Shown here one piece after another: positions 8,601-18,588 of a stretch of DNA of 64,000 nt (position 1 is the stretch's first letter; the number at the start of each line of letters is the position of its first letter). The position numbers and the translations under genes are program-made. The stretch is from Deinococcus aquiradiocola (GTDB lineage: Bacteria; Deinococcota; Deinococci; Deinococcales; Deinococcaceae), in contig NZ_BMOE01000012.1 of the NCBI RefSeq assembly GCF_014646915.1, positions 1-64,000 on the forward strand. Reading direction: 5' to 3'. The notes under the pieces were generated by a model. That model saw only the letters and a program-made list of their open reading frames with translations, had not been told where the DNA came from and searched no databases.

Positions 8601-10484
8601 GGCGTTCAGCGGCCAGTACAGGCGGCCGCTCGCGCCCTGCAGCGGGTCGGGGATCGGCTGGCCGTTCAGGCGGCTGCTGCCGGGCACGTACGTCGCGCCG
8701 TCCGGGAAGGCGTGACTGACGACGAGGGTGCGCGCCTGGGTGGGGGCCGTGAAGGGCAGCGTGACGGTGGAGCGGCGCTGCGCGGTGGGCGCGGGGCGCG
8801 GGGCGGGCTTCAGGACCTGCACGAGGCCCTGCGCGGTCTGCGGGGTGCCGCAGGGCACGCCGTTCAGGACGGAGCCGTTCAGGCTGGCCTGCAGGCGTGT
8901 GCTGCTGCCGGGTTCGCCGGTCACGCGGGCGCGGTAGCTGAAGTCGCGCGTCTCGCCGGGCTGCAGGGTGCCGCTCCAGCCGATCGGGTCGAGCGGTTCG
9001 AGGCCCGTGCCGGGGATGTCGGACAGGCGGTACGGTTGCGTGTCGCTGCCGGTGTTCGTGACGCTCAGGCGCACGGTGACGGTCTCGCCCGTCAGGGTGG
9101 CGTCCGGGTCGGTGCGGCGCAGCTGCAGGGCGGTCGCGTCCTGCAGGACCGTCACGCCGACGGCTTTCGCGTCGTCCCAGGGGGACAGACGCGCGAGGAC
9201 GCTCACGTCGCCCGCGCGGGTCGCGGTCGCCTCGACGCTCAGTTCGCCGGGCGTGGCGGCGTTCAGGGTGCCGCTCAGGGCGGGCGTGCCGGTGAAGGTC
9301 AGGGTGTCGCTGCTGAGCGTCAGGTCGAAGGGCAGGTCGCCCGCGTACGCGGTAATGGCGCGGGCCGTGAAGCGCACCACGTCACCGACGCACACCTCGC
9401 GCCGGTCCGCCTGCAGGTCCAGGGTGACGGTGGGTTTCACCTGCACGCGCACCACGGCCGTCTCGCCCTTGCGGACGGTGACGCTGTCCGGCGCGCTGAC
9501 CTCGGCGCCCGCGACGGGGTTCACGCGGACGGGGTACGTGGCGGCGGGGCGCTGCGCCTCGAAGGGTTCGCTGTTGACGGTCTCGGTGCCGACCGTGACG
9601 GGCACGTTGATGGACGTGGTGCCGGTCGGGAGGAGCAGTTCCGCCTCGACGCGCAGCAGGCCGAGCGTGTCGACGCTGCTGAGCGTGATGGGGCGGTCCG
9701 TGCCGCTGCGCTGCAGCGAGAAGCCGACGGTGTTGCTGTACTGCCGGGCGGTGTCCGGCTGGCGCAGTTCGACGGTGTAGCGTCCGGCGGCGTCCGGGAG
9801 GGGCAGGCTGACGCTGCCGCGCTGCTCGCTGACCGTGAGCGGGTAGACGCGGCCGGACGCGTCGCGCAGCTGCGCTTCGAGTTCGGTGCGGCCGTCCCCG
9901 TCGTACATCTGGAGTTCGTAGCCGGGGCCGTCGGTGGTGACGTTCAGGACCGGCACGAAGGTCCGCGAGTGCACGTTCACGGCGAGGCGGTCGGCGCTGA
10001 TGGACGCGCTCGACCCGGTCAGGCGCAGCGCGAAGGTGTTCTTGGCGTTGCCGGTGGTGCTGGCGCGCACGCGGTACGTGCCTGCGGGCAGCGTCCGGTC
10101 GAAGAGCGTGTCCCAGGTCTGCGTGCCGGGCGCGTAGGTGCGGGTGGCGACCACGCTGCCCTGCGCGTCCAGCAGGTCGAAGCGGGTGGAGACGGGCGAG
10201 CGGTCGTACGTCTCGTCGCCGTAGTAGGTGTCGGCGCGGTAGTCGCTGGGGTCGAGCTGCGGGCTGTACAGGTCCAGCTGCACGCGGCCCTCGGTGGGCA
10301 CGGTGAGGGTGAGCGTCTGGTCGCCGACGGACCACAGCAGGCGATCGCCGATGCTGGTGAGCGGCAGGGAGGTGCTGATCTCCTGCGCGTGGGCGGTGGC
10401 GGCCGTGCCGAGCAGAACGGCGGTCAGCAGCGACACGGCGAGCGGTGTGCGGGCGGCACTCAGGAAGGATGGGGTGGTCTTCAC
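5697..10484 (-). CDS. Outer-envelope protein: Ig/DUF11-like repeats plus C-terminal beta-barrel
   Basis: 1,595 residues. A classical signal peptide ends near residue 34 (ATAHA-QE). Residues ~35-900 are beta-rich, Ig/DUF11-like material (VTVRLSVTNTGSDTQPY, LQPGETRDFSYRA and similar). Residues ~930-1595 alternate short amphipathic beta-strands with turns (FSVGAGIKAAFGDVNG, RFAVRAGLDSRTLL) and end in GLYLRLDLTLDETELGTGK, which reads as a large integral beta-barrel. This fits an outer-membrane or envelope protein with an exposed or periplasmic beta-sandwich stalk. The start is GTG, preceded by GGAGGT. Its start lies one base after the TGA of the DUF11 gene upstream, so the two are almost certainly translationally coupled and may act together. 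No enzymatic motif is visible. The barrel assignment is inference from strand pattern; the family could not be named. Confidence 0.85.
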   Translation of the reverse strand: MKTTPSFLSAARTPLAVSLLTAVLLGTAATAHAQEISTSLPLTSIGDRLLWSVGDQTLTLTVPTEGRVQLDLYSPQLDPSDYRADTYYGDETYDRSPVSTRFDLLDAQGSVVATRTYAPGTQTWDTLFDRTLPAGTYRVRASTTGNAKNTFALRLTGSSASISADRLAVNVHSRTFVPVLNVTTDGPGYELQMYDGDGRTELEAQLRDASGRVYPLTVSEQRGSVSLPLPDAAGRYTVELRQPDTARQYSNTVGFSLQRSGTDRPITLSSVDTLGLLRVEAELLLPTGTTSINVPVTVGTETVNSEPFEAQRPAATYPVRVNPVAGAEVSAPDSVTVRKGETAVVRVQVKPTVTLDLQADRREVCVGDVVRFTARAITAYAGDLPFDLTLSSDTLTFTGTPALSGTLNAATPGELSVEATATRAGDVSVLARLSPWDDAKAVGVTVLQDATALQLRRTDPDATLTGETVTVRLSVTNTGSDTQPYRLSDIPGTGLEPLDPIGWSGTLQPGETRDFSYRARVTGEPGSSTRLQASLNGSVLNGVPCGTPQTAQGLVQVLKPAPRPAPTAQRRSTVTLPFTAPTQARTLVVSHAFPDGATYVPGSSRLNGQPIPDPLQGASGRLYWPLNAQQSGVVSYDLTHTGELPALARPALLARYARERDEVLQGTFSLSDLAGAQPLGSVTQDQPSENPGDIKLPLAGTVFRERDRVTVTVEGPLDQTLAPTINGQPLPARQIGSRTTDTDTGRQRLDYVGVPVAPGRNVIQLGDQTVTVYYAGAATRVTFTPVNVVADGTTPLRFKVTSLDAAGQGSIERYLSVASTLEPLTPDASANDAGYQIALKDGAGELVLAPQATPTALALTVIVGGKPQTSRFQIVPDQGRVGVGTLSATLGFGNQNAAASLSVQARAYYEGPLLGGKLYVAADKDGLPTSTNPYLRYPAYGDSSTQTIPLQGIDPVAFNYDHPAFHAQYRQGSLPITVFSLGDNLTALSGYSKTNPSVAAFAAFVPGDLKSETLIPNGTRLLRLKSGLIVQDSESLQLITSRNGQELRRSTLTRYVDYTLDPDTGVITLTRGLERLDDALNDLSILASYRLADPRLGRTLAYGAEARYVAPTFSVGAAVVSLDGKLTTGVRGAFDNGTVQASGLAAYAGGVQLSADLSAAFGDTTATAQARYQDSGYDGLNTFSVGTNLRANVTTRFTPVLGATVDAEYHALPAGQGQTGQGVLDNTGGSVSARASYRFQPFSVGAGIKAAFGDVNGVGVVGSVGYHQAPFDVDVTHTQPLSGNLKPVTDFAAKTAIGKVYLGLRDTLTWGGDNVAALTLETALGNTNYAVSYELPNASGTGNRARFGVDTSLPLNDHLTLGLRGALLRDLGKGSNEATAGADLRYQTDTLSASVGGDVAFRSGILNTVLRGGITGSLSRNLTLTADGTLDLTSTNPGARAALGYAYREGPWNSLGYLRYTQGSLSGGQPELSAGTSAEYHQPRFAVRAGLDSRTLLNDPDSFTYQPSLGGTYYLTSDLGVGAWGRALIQPATGTTQIGYGLEGSLRALPGTWVSVGYNFAGFDGLSGQSGAYTRPGLYLRLDLTLDETELGTGK

Positions 10485-10485
10485 G

Positions 10486-13269
10486 TCAGTACCTCCAGCT
10501 CGCGGACGGGTCCGTCACGGCCGCGCCGCGCTCACCGCCATACGTGAAGACGTACGTGTAGACGGCGTCACCGGCGGGCAGCGGGTCGGGGAAGGTCGGG
10601 GCGGGGCCCTGCAGGACCGCTCCGGTGGGCAGCGGGTCGCGGAGGGTGAAGCCGGGCAGCGGGGCGGGGGTGCTCAGGCGCAGCTGCACGGTGTAGGTGT
10701 CGCCGTTCACGTACACGGTCTTCTGGACGGTCAGCTCACCGAGGGTGAGGGTGGTGCGGCGCAGCACTTGGATGTCGCCGCCGACCGGGCCGAGCGGGAA
10801 GTCCACGCTGGTGAGGCCGAGCACCTGCACGGTCTGCGTGCCGTTCAGGCCGCCCTCCTGCGGGAGTTTCAGCGGGTCGTACGGGACGGAAGCGAGGTCG
10901 AGGCGCAGGGCCTGCGTGCCGAAGGGCACGGACGCGAAGTGGTAGCGGCCTTCGGTGTCGGTGAGGGAGATGCGGCCCCCGGCGAGGATGACGCGGGCGT
11001 TGGCGAGCGGCAGGTCGTTGCGCTGGTCGTACACGCCGTCGCGGTTGCGGTCCACGTACACGTAGCCGATGATGTCGCCGAGCGGCGCGAAGTTCAGGGG
11101 CTTGACCTTGACCTTGGCGGTCGCGGTGTTGCTGGCGATGGCGGTCGCGTCGCCGCCGTTGCCTTTCACGACCACGGTGTTCACGAGGTCGCCGGTCGCG
11201 TCGGGCGTCACGCGGATGCCGTACGTGATGCGGATCTCACCGGCGGCGGGGATGCTCAGGCCGCTCCAGGTCATGACCTGACCGTTCAGCTGCGGGTCCT
11301 GGTACGGGGCGCCCGCGAGGGTGCTGGTGCCGGGAATGTAGATCAGGCCGGTGGGGAGCGTGTCGGTGATGACGGCGTTCGTGATGGGCGTGACCTTGCT
11401 GGTGTTCTGGATGACGAGCGTGTACGTGAGGCGGTCGCCGTACACGGGCTGCAGGTTGTTGACGGTCTTGACGATGACGAGCTGCGCGGACCACACGGGG
11501 TTCTGGACCTCGTTGGAGATGACGGGGGCCGGGAGTTCGGCGCTGCCGAGCGTGAAGGTGTTGGCGATGGTCTGGCCGTCCTGCGCGCTGGCAGCGACGG
11601 TGGCGGTGACGGTCAGGGTGCGCGTCTCGCCGGGCTGCAGCGTGCCGAGGTTCCAGCGGACGGTGCGGGTGGCGGGGTCGTACGTGCCGTTGTCGGAGGC
11701 GCTCACGAAGGTCAGTTCGTTCTGCAGGCGGTCCTGGGCGAGCGCGGCGGTGAGGGCGACGGTGTAGGGGTTGTTGAGGGTCAGGGTGTACGTGACGCTG
11801 TCCCCGATCTTGAGGGTGCCGGTCACGCTGGCGCTCTTGCGGAGGGTGGGGGCGCCCGCCTCGACCTTGCCGACTGTGTCGGTGGTGGTGTTGCTGGTGC
11901 CGCGCGTGCCGGTGGCCGTCAGGGTCGCCTGGATGGGTCCGGCGGCGGTGGGGGTGTAGCAGACGCGCACGGTGACGCTCTCGCCCGGCTGGAGCGTGAC
12001 GGGCTGCGCGAGCGGCCGTCCGTCCGGGCCGAGCAGGGTGGTGTTCGCCTGGCCCTGCGTGAGCGTGAGGTTCAGGGTGTAGCTGTCGGTCACGTCGCCG
12101 GTGTTCAGGAGGGTGTGGTCGAAGCAGAGGGTCTGGCCGACCACGCCGAACGGCTGGCCCTGCGTGTCGGCGGGCGTCCCTTCGGGCGCGGTGGGGTTGC
12201 CGACCGGGCCGAGCGCGACGCCCGGCTGGTAGCGCACGTCGAGGGTGGCGCTGCCGCTGGTGCTGACGCCGCCGGTGGTGGCGGTCGCGGTGTTCGTGAT
12301 GAGTCTGTTCTCGGCGCCCGCACCGGCCCGCATGCGGAAGGTGAGGGTGAGGGCCTGCGCGGGAGAAAGGCTGTCGACGCTGGCGCGCACGGCGTTCACG
12401 ACGGCCGGTTCGGTGCTGGTGTACGTGGCGAGGTCGGTGCTGTACTCGGGCGCGACCTGGGTGGTGCCGGCGGACGTGCCGGACGTGGTGGCGGCGGCGC
12501 TGCCGGGCACGTACGTGAGGCCCTGCACGGCGAGGGTGTTCAGCACGTCGCCGAGCACGACGTTGCGGGACGCGCCCTGACCGTCGTTGCGGGCGACGAC
12601 GGTGACGGTGGTGGTGTCGCCCGGCTTGACGAGGGCGGGCGTGAAGGTCTTGGTGACGTTCAGCACCGGGGGCGGTCCGACGCGCAGGCGCGAGACGTTG
12701 TTCGCGTCGGCGGGCGCGCCGCCCGGGCAGGCCGCCTGGACGTTCACGTAGGCGTCGCCGCGGCTGGCGTCGCTGGTCGCGGCGAGCAGGAACACGTTCG
12801 TGGCCTGGTCGGGCGCGAGCGTCAGGCTGCTGACGGTGGTGGCGCGTTCGGCCGCGTCGAGCTGTCCGTTGCCGTTCGCGTCGAGGTACAGGTTGACGGG
12901 GCCGGGCGTGAAGGCGGACGCGGGATCGACCAGGGCCGCGAGGGTGTACGTGTTGGTGGTGTTGCCGGTGTTCGTGACGACGTACGTGAAGGTGGCCGTG
13001 TCGGTGGGGAGCAGCGTGACGCTCTGGCCGGGCGCGTCGGTGCTGCCGTCCGGCGTGACGGACAGCGAGCAGACGGGGCTCACGACGGCCTGCACCACGT
13101 TCGACTGCGCGCTGAGGCCGGGACCGCCGGGGTTGATGGGGTCGGCGGTCGCGCTCGCCTGGTTCTGGATGACCGTGCCGGCCGGGGTGCCGCCCGCCCC
13201 GGCTTGACCGCCGAGGCCGGCCGCCAGCGCCAGCAGCGCGGAGAAGATCGGGAATCGGGAACGTATCAC
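10486..13269 (-). CDS. Secreted DUF11 (conserved repeat domain) surface protein
   Basis: 927 residues starting at GTG with a strong AGGAGG site. The N-terminal signal peptide (ALLALAAGLGGQAGAG) is followed by TPAGTVIQNQASAT, a motif shared with the 718-residue protein encoded upstream, so the two are paralogues. Several DUF11-type repeats follow, such as KPGDTTTVTVVARNDG, KIGDSVTYTLTLNNP and YGDRLTYTLVIQNTS. Near residue 740 there is a SdrD-B-like domain (GDIIGYVYVDRNRDGVYDQ), a collagen-binding-B-like fold often found in long surface stalks. A further DUF11-like repeat closes the protein (VNGDTYTVQLRLSTP). No sortase signal or transmembrane anchor is obvious. It probably works with the beta-barrel protein whose start codon lies one base downstream. 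Role inferred: cell-envelope structure or adhesion. Confidence 0.88.
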   Translation of the reverse strand: MIRSRFPIFSALLALAAGLGGQAGAGGTPAGTVIQNQASATADPINPGGPGLSAQSNVVQAVVSPVCSLSVTPDGSTDAPGQSVTLLPTDTATFTYVVTNTGNTTNTYTLAALVDPASAFTPGPVNLYLDANGNGQLDAAERATTVSSLTLAPDQATNVFLLAATSDASRGDAYVNVQAACPGGAPADANNVSRLRVGPPPVLNVTKTFTPALVKPGDTTTVTVVARNDGQGASRNVVLGDVLNTLAVQGLTYVPGSAAATTSGTSAGTTQVAPEYSTDLATYTSTEPAVVNAVRASVDSLSPAQALTLTFRMRAGAGAENRLITNTATATTGGVSTSGSATLDVRYQPGVALGPVGNPTAPEGTPADTQGQPFGVVGQTLCFDHTLLNTGDVTDSYTLNLTLTQGQANTTLLGPDGRPLAQPVTLQPGESVTVRVCYTPTAAGPIQATLTATGTRGTSNTTTDTVGKVEAGAPTLRKSASVTGTLKIGDSVTYTLTLNNPYTVALTAALAQDRLQNELTFVSASDNGTYDPATRTVRWNLGTLQPGETRTLTVTATVAASAQDGQTIANTFTLGSAELPAPVISNEVQNPVWSAQLVIVKTVNNLQPVYGDRLTYTLVIQNTSKVTPITNAVITDTLPTGLIYIPGTSTLAGAPYQDPQLNGQVMTWSGLSIPAAGEIRITYGIRVTPDATGDLVNTVVVKGNGGDATAIASNTATAKVKVKPLNFAPLGDIIGYVYVDRNRDGVYDQRNDLPLANARVILAGGRISLTDTEGRYHFASVPFGTQALRLDLASVPYDPLKLPQEGGLNGTQTVQVLGLTSVDFPLGPVGGDIQVLRRTTLTLGELTVQKTVYVNGDTYTVQLRLSTPAPLPGFTLRDPLPTGAVLQGPAPTFPDPLPAGDAVYTYVFTYGGERGAAVTDPSASWRY

Positions 13270-13419
13270 GTGAAGCCTCCTGCGAGGGGTTAGGGACGGG
13301 GAACGGGTCCGGGAAACGGTGACGTGGGCGTGGGACGTGCGGGAAAGGGGAACTGAAGGAAAAGGGGTCCGGCTGGAAAGGTGGAGCGTTCTGCTGTTCG
13401 GGGTCTGGTGTTGGGGGGT

Positions 13420-13440
13420 GGGGGGCCGGTGAGGCCCCCC
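13420..13440 (-). terminator. 8-bp GC hairpin after the 718-residue DUF11 gene
   Basis: GGGGGGCC and GGCCCCCC flank a five-base loop, 18 bases after the stop codon of the upstream DUF11 gene on the minus strand. There is no T-run. It is probably a terminator or mRNA 3' stabiliser. Confidence 0.5.
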
Positions 13441-13458
13441 GAAGAAGCCGCTGCGCGG

Positions 13459-15615
13459 TTACTTGATGGTGACGACCAGCGTCTCGGTGAGGGTGGCGCT
13501 CACGTCGAGGGTGTCGAGGGCCGTGATGGTGCCGTCGCCGTTGCTGTCGTAGGCGACGTCCACGGTCGTGACGCTGGTGAGCGGCACGGTGGGGGCGGCG
13601 CTCGTCTGCCAGCTGCCGCCGTTGAAGCGGTACACGATCTGGCCGGGCGCGACCACGGCGGGGTTCAGGGAGGCGACGACGCTCTTGAAGACCGAGTTGG
13701 CGAACACGTTGGTGCTGCCGGTGCCGTCCGCTTCCTTGAGCACGAAGTTCTTGATGGCGGTGTTGAAGCCGTTCTTGGCGACGATGGTGTACGTCAGGTC
13801 CTCGCCGGGCTTGGCGTTCGTCTTGTCGACGGACTTGGTGAGGGCAATCGTGCCGGTGGGCGCGATGCTGACGGTGTCGTTGTTGTCCTGGCGGACGATG
13901 CCGCTCACGGCGCCCGTCGCCTGCTGGCTCACGGCGAGCGGGCTGCTGGTGCCGTTCGTGACGGTCGCGGCCGCGCCTGCGGGGATGTCGATGACGGCGT
14001 ACACCTTCTGCTCGGTGCCGGCCGGCACGACGGGCGACACGTAGTTGCCGCTGCCGTCCACGGTCAGGAGGGTGTCGGGGTTGCCGTCGGCGTTGGTGTC
14101 GATGTAGTACTTGACGGTCACGGTGGTGGTGCCGCCCGCCGCGAGCGGCACGGTGACGCTGCCGGTCAGCTTGTACGCCTCGTCGTACCCGCCGATGTTG
14201 GCGAGGTCCATCGGGAAGATGGCGGTGCTGTCGCCGTTGTCGTTGCTGGTCAGGCCGGGCGCGGTGGCGGGCGTGACCAGCTGGTCGGGGGCGGGCGTGG
14301 GGGTCGTGCCGAGCGCGGCGGTCGCGTCACCGAACTGCAGGACCGGCGGGTAGATCATGTTGGTCGCGGTGGCGTTCGGGGTGGCGTCGGCGTCGGAGGC
14401 CGAGTCGACGGGCACGTTGACGGTGATGGGGCTGACGGGCGGCGTGGTGCCGTCCGTGTCGGGGTACGTGACGACCACGCGGAAGTTGACGGTGGTGCCC
14501 GGGGCGATGTTCGTGAGCTGCGGGTACTGGTTGCCGTCGGCGGGGTTCGTGACGAGCGGCAGGGGGTTGCCGCTGGCGTCGAGGTACGTGACGGTCACGC
14601 CGGCCGCGAGTCCGGTGGGGGGCAGCAGGAAGAAGCTGTCGGTGTTGGTGCCGGTGTTGGTGATGCTGTTGACGAAGGTGACCTTGTCGGCGGTGGTCGT
14701 GTCGGCGTCGGCGGGCGGGTAGGCCTTCTGGGTGCTGCCGGACACGCCGATGGGCGTGGCGGGGTTGGTGGGGTCGGTATACGTGGGCTGCGTGCCGCCG
14801 GGCGTGCTGCCGCTGGCCGGGTTGGTCTGGCCGTCGGTGGGGCCGGTGCCGACGGGCGCGGTGCCGCCGGGGGAGTTCGCGTCGATCGGGCCGAGCGTGA
14901 CCTGCGGGGTGTACACGAGCACGCGGTTGAAGTTGTCGAGGTCCGTGAGGGCGCCCGTGCCGGTCGTGGGGTCCGGGACGACGGTGGTGGAGGTGGTGGT
15001 GGGCACGGCGTTGCCGGGCTTGTAGGTGGGGTCGTACTGGCCCGCGCCGACGGGATCGGCACCGTAGTAGCTGCCGGGCGTGGCGGTGGTGGGGACCGTG
15101 TACACCTGCAGGATGTTGACCTTCGCGTCCGGCGCGATGGAGCCGGTGTCGACGGTGCCGTCGCCGTTGGTGTCGGTGAGGGGGGTGTCGGTGCCGGGGG
15201 TGTACAGGCCGTCGCCGTTGGTGTCGAGGTAGTACGCGACGCCGGTCACGGTGGTGTCCGTACGGTTCTGGGTGGTGAGGTTCACGGTGACGGGCGTGTT
15301 GCCGGTGTTGCTGACCACGTACTGGAAGGCCTGCTGGCTGCCGGGCACCACGCCGGTCTTGTCGTAGGCGGGGACGGGCGCGTTCTGGGTGGCGCCGGGG
15401 CCGACGTCGTTGGGGGTGATGGTGAAGTTCGGGACGGGGTTGACGGTGGTGCTGACCGTGTTGGACACGGTGCTGGCGGCGGTGCTGGTGCTGGGGTCGG
15501 TGTAGGTGGCGCTCGCCTGGTTGTTGATGACGGTACCGGCGGTGGTTCCGGCGGCTCCGGCGGCTCCGGCGGCCAGGGCGACCATCAGGGCGAGGACTTT
15601 TCGGCTCAGGTTCAC
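13459..15615 (-). CDS. Secreted DUF11-type surface protein
   Basis: 718 residues from GTG 15615, chosen because AAGGAG lies five bases upstream and the signal peptide follows at once ([20 protein letters not shown]); a longer open frame upstream lacks these. Mature N-terminus [20 protein letters not shown] closely resembles that of the 927-residue neighbour. The body is Thr/Asn/Gly/Pro-rich with beta-sandwich repeats, several Ca-binding-like loops of the form DTNGDG ([32 protein letters not shown]) and a DUF11 repeat near residue 610 ([15 protein letters not shown]). It is a likely secreted or surface-layer-associated structural protein. It heads the four-gene minus-strand surface cluster and is separated from the next gene by 189 bases holding a hairpin, so it may have its own transcript. 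Confidence 0.87.
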   Translation of the reverse strand: MNLSRKVLALMVALAAGAAGAAGTTAGTVINNQASATYTDPSTSTAASTVSNTVSTTVNPVPNFTITPNDVGPGATQNAPVPAYDKTGVVPGSQQAFQYVVSNTGNTPVTVNLTTQNRTDTTVTGVAYYLDTNGDGLYTPGTDTPLTDTNGDGTVDTGSIAPDAKVNILQVYTVPTTATPGSYYGADPVGAGQYDPTYKPGNAVPTTTSTTVVPDPTTGTGALTDLDNFNRVLVYTPQVTLGPIDANSPGGTAPVGTGPTDGQTNPASGSTPGGTQPTYTDPTNPATPIGVSGSTQKAYPPADADTTTADKVTFVNSITNTGTNTDSFFLLPPTGLAAGVTVTYLDASGNPLPLVTNPADGNQYPQLTNIAPGTTVNFRVVVTYPDTDGTTPPVSPITVNVPVDSASDADATPNATATNMIYPPVLQFGDATAALGTTPTPAPDQLVTPATAPGLTSNDNGDSTAIFPMDLANIGGYDEAYKLTGSVTVPLAAGGTTTVTVKYYIDTNADGNPDTLLTVDGSGNYVSPVVPAGTEQKVYAVIDIPAGAAATVTNGTSSPLAVSQQATGAVSGIVRQDNNDTVSIAPTGTIALTKSVDKTNAKPGEDLTYTIVAKNGFNTAIKNFVLKEADGTGSTNVFANSVFKSVVASLNPAVVAPGQIVYRFNGGSWQTSAAPTVPLTSVTTVDVAYDSNGDGTITALDTLDVSATLTETLVVTIK

Positions 15616-16231
15616 GTGGTTCTCCTTGAAGCGGTGTGGGACGGACGCGGGCAGTGGGAGCGGTTCGGCTGGGACGCGCTCAGGAGCGCAGGGGACCCTC
15701 ACGCGTCACCCGGCCCTCACGGGCGGGGTTCGGGGAGGGCGGCGGGCGACACATGAGGTCTCCTTGGGTGAGTGGGGGGGGTTGCCGTCCGGGGTTCGGG
15801 ACGCGTCTCGCGGGTACAGCTTGCCCATTCAGGGTGCGTTCAGGCTACCCAGACGCTTCTTACGTGTGGCTTACATGTGTCACAGGCTGCCGCAACCGAA
15901 TCGGGCGCAACCGAATGAACGGTCGAGGCGACGCTCCCCTCCCAGCGGCCTCCGGCCGCACCTGGTGGGCCGAGAGGTGCTGCGGCGGACCCATGCCCGG
16001 CACCACCCCGACAGGGTGGATCAGCACTTCATGAAGATGTGCCGCAGGACACCTTCCCGCAGCGGCGCGCCCACCGCCCCGCACCCTGCCGTGGGCATGG
16101 CCCGCGCGGCGCATCAGGTCCCGCAACGTCACAAACCGCGCCGCGATTGTGGCGCATGCTGTGGGCACTTCACGCACGCGGACCCGCACCCACCGCAGGG
16201 CCGCCCTTTCCCACCCACCCCGGAGGTACAC
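15616..16231. other. 616-bp divergent intergenic region
   Basis: This separates the minus-strand surface cluster from the plus-strand VWA gene and should hold promoters for both. No convincing protein gene is present; open frames here are Arg/Pro/Gly-rich and lack initiation signals. No textbook -35/-10 pair was found. The best minus-strand candidate, TTGCGG with TAAGCC 16 bases later near 15870-15900, is weak. Confidence 0.5.
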
Positions 16232-17440
<1,209 letters not shown>

Positions 17441-17536
17441 CACGCGTTCCAGGCAGGCCGTGATGGCTGCCCCGACCCGCCCGGCCGTCCCGTCCGAACC
17501 GTGCAGCGCGTCCGGACGGGGCGGCCGGGCAGACGC

Positions 17537-17542
17537 TATCTT
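17537..17542 (+). promoter_or_regulatory. Leaderless -10 box (TATCTT) of the M42 peptidase gene
   Basis: TANNNT hexamer ending five bases before ATG 17548, with no Shine-Dalgarno sequence between. Confidence 0.6.
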
Positions 17543-17547
17543 CCGGC

Positions 17548-18588
17548 ATGACTTTCGCGGCGACCCCCACCCTTGACCTGGAGTACACCACGCGCCTGCT
17601 GGTCGACCTGCTGAACATCCCGAGCCCCACCGGGTATACCGAGGGGGCCGTGCAGTTCATCGAGCGTGAACTGCAGCGGCTGGGCGTGCCGTGCGCCCGC
17701 ACCCCGAAGGGCGGGCTGCTGTGGACGGTTCCCGGCCCGGGCGACGGCGAGGTGACGTTCAGCGCGCATGCCGACACGCTCGGCGCGATGGTCAAGGAGG
17801 TCCGCAAGAACGGCCGCCTGGGCCTCACGCAGCTCGGCGGGTACGACTGGACCAGCATCGAGGGCGCGGAAGTGCAGGTGCACACGCAGACCGGCACGTT
17901 CACCGGCACGGTCGTGAACACCCGGCAGAGCACGCACGTGTGGGGCGCGGAACTCCGTGAACTGAAACGCGGCGCGGACACCCTGGAGGTGCGCCTGGAT
18001 GCCCGGACCGGCACGGCCGCCGAGACGCTCGCGCTGGGCGTGCAGGTGGGCGACTTCGTGAGCTTCGATTCCTGCGCGCGCCTCACGCCGGCCGGCTACG
18101 TCAAGGGCCGCCACCTGGACAACAAGGCCGCCGTCGCCGTGTTTCTCGGTGTGACGCCCGTTCTGCTGGCGGCCGCGCCGCGCTGCACCACACACTTCTA
18201 CATCTCGGTGTACGAGGAGGTCGGGCACGGCGCGGCGAGCGGCATCCCGGGCAGCACCACCGAACTGATTGCGGTGGACATGGCGGCCATCGGGACGGGG
18301 CAGACGAGCAGCGAGCATCACGTCACCCTGTGCGTGAAGGACAGCAGCGGCCCGTACGACCACCTGCTCGGGAACCGCCTGCGGGCCGCCGCCGACCGGG
18401 CCGGGATCGAGCTGCGGGTGGACATCTACCCGTACTACGGGTCGGACGCGTCGGCCGCGTGGAGGTCCGGTCTCCCCTGCCCTGCCGCGCTGATCGGGCC
18501 GGGCGTGGACGCCAGTCATGCCTACGAGCGTACGCACCGGGACGCGCTGCGCGACACGGCGGAACTGATGCTCAGCCACCTGCGCTGA
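17548..18588 (+). CDS. M42 family metallopeptidase (glutamyl aminopeptidase/endoglucanase M type)
   Basis: 346 residues, the usual size for M42 peptidases (PepA/FrvX/TET type), which remove N-terminal residues from peptides in the cytoplasm using two metal ions. Visible family motifs are [11 protein letters not shown] (metal ligand H74 and adjacent D76), [12 protein letters not shown] (bridging Asp), [11 protein letters not shown] (catalytic and ligand Glu) and AVDMA. The C-terminal part holds the expected His ligand near [10 protein letters not shown]. The start is ATG 17548 behind a TATCTT box, consistent with a leaderless message. Its 3' end overlaps the convergent GGDEF gene by 17 bases. 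Exact substrate preference (acidic versus broad aminopeptidase) cannot be told from sequence. Confidence 0.92.
   Translation: MTFAATPTLDLEYTTRLLVDLLNIPSPTGYTEGAVQFIERELQRLGVPCARTPKGGLLWTVPGPGDGEVTFSAHADTLGAMVKEVRKNGRLGLTQLGGYDWTSIEGAEVQVHTQTGTFTGTVVNTRQSTHVWGAELRELKRGADTLEVRLDARTGTAAETLALGVQVGDFVSFDSCARLTPAGYVKGRHLDNKAAVAVFLGVTPVLLAAAPRCTTHFYISVYEEVGHGAASGIPGSTTELIAVDMAAIGTGQTSSEHHVTLCVKDSSGPYDHLLGNRLRAAADRAGIELRVDIYPYYGSDASAAWRSGLPCPAALIGPGVDASHAYERTHRDALRDTAELMLSHLR

Noticed and set aside
5226..10547. 1,773-codon plus-strand frame opposite the beta-barrel gene.
   Set aside because: Composition is Ala/Gly/Val/Arg/Glu-rich without domains; the minus strand has a signal peptide, ribosome site and coherent beta-barrel sequence.
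15858..15884. CRP-like site TGTGG...TGTCACA in the divergent region near 15870.
   Set aside because: Half-site spacing does not fit TGTGA-N6-TCACA; the resemblance is partial.
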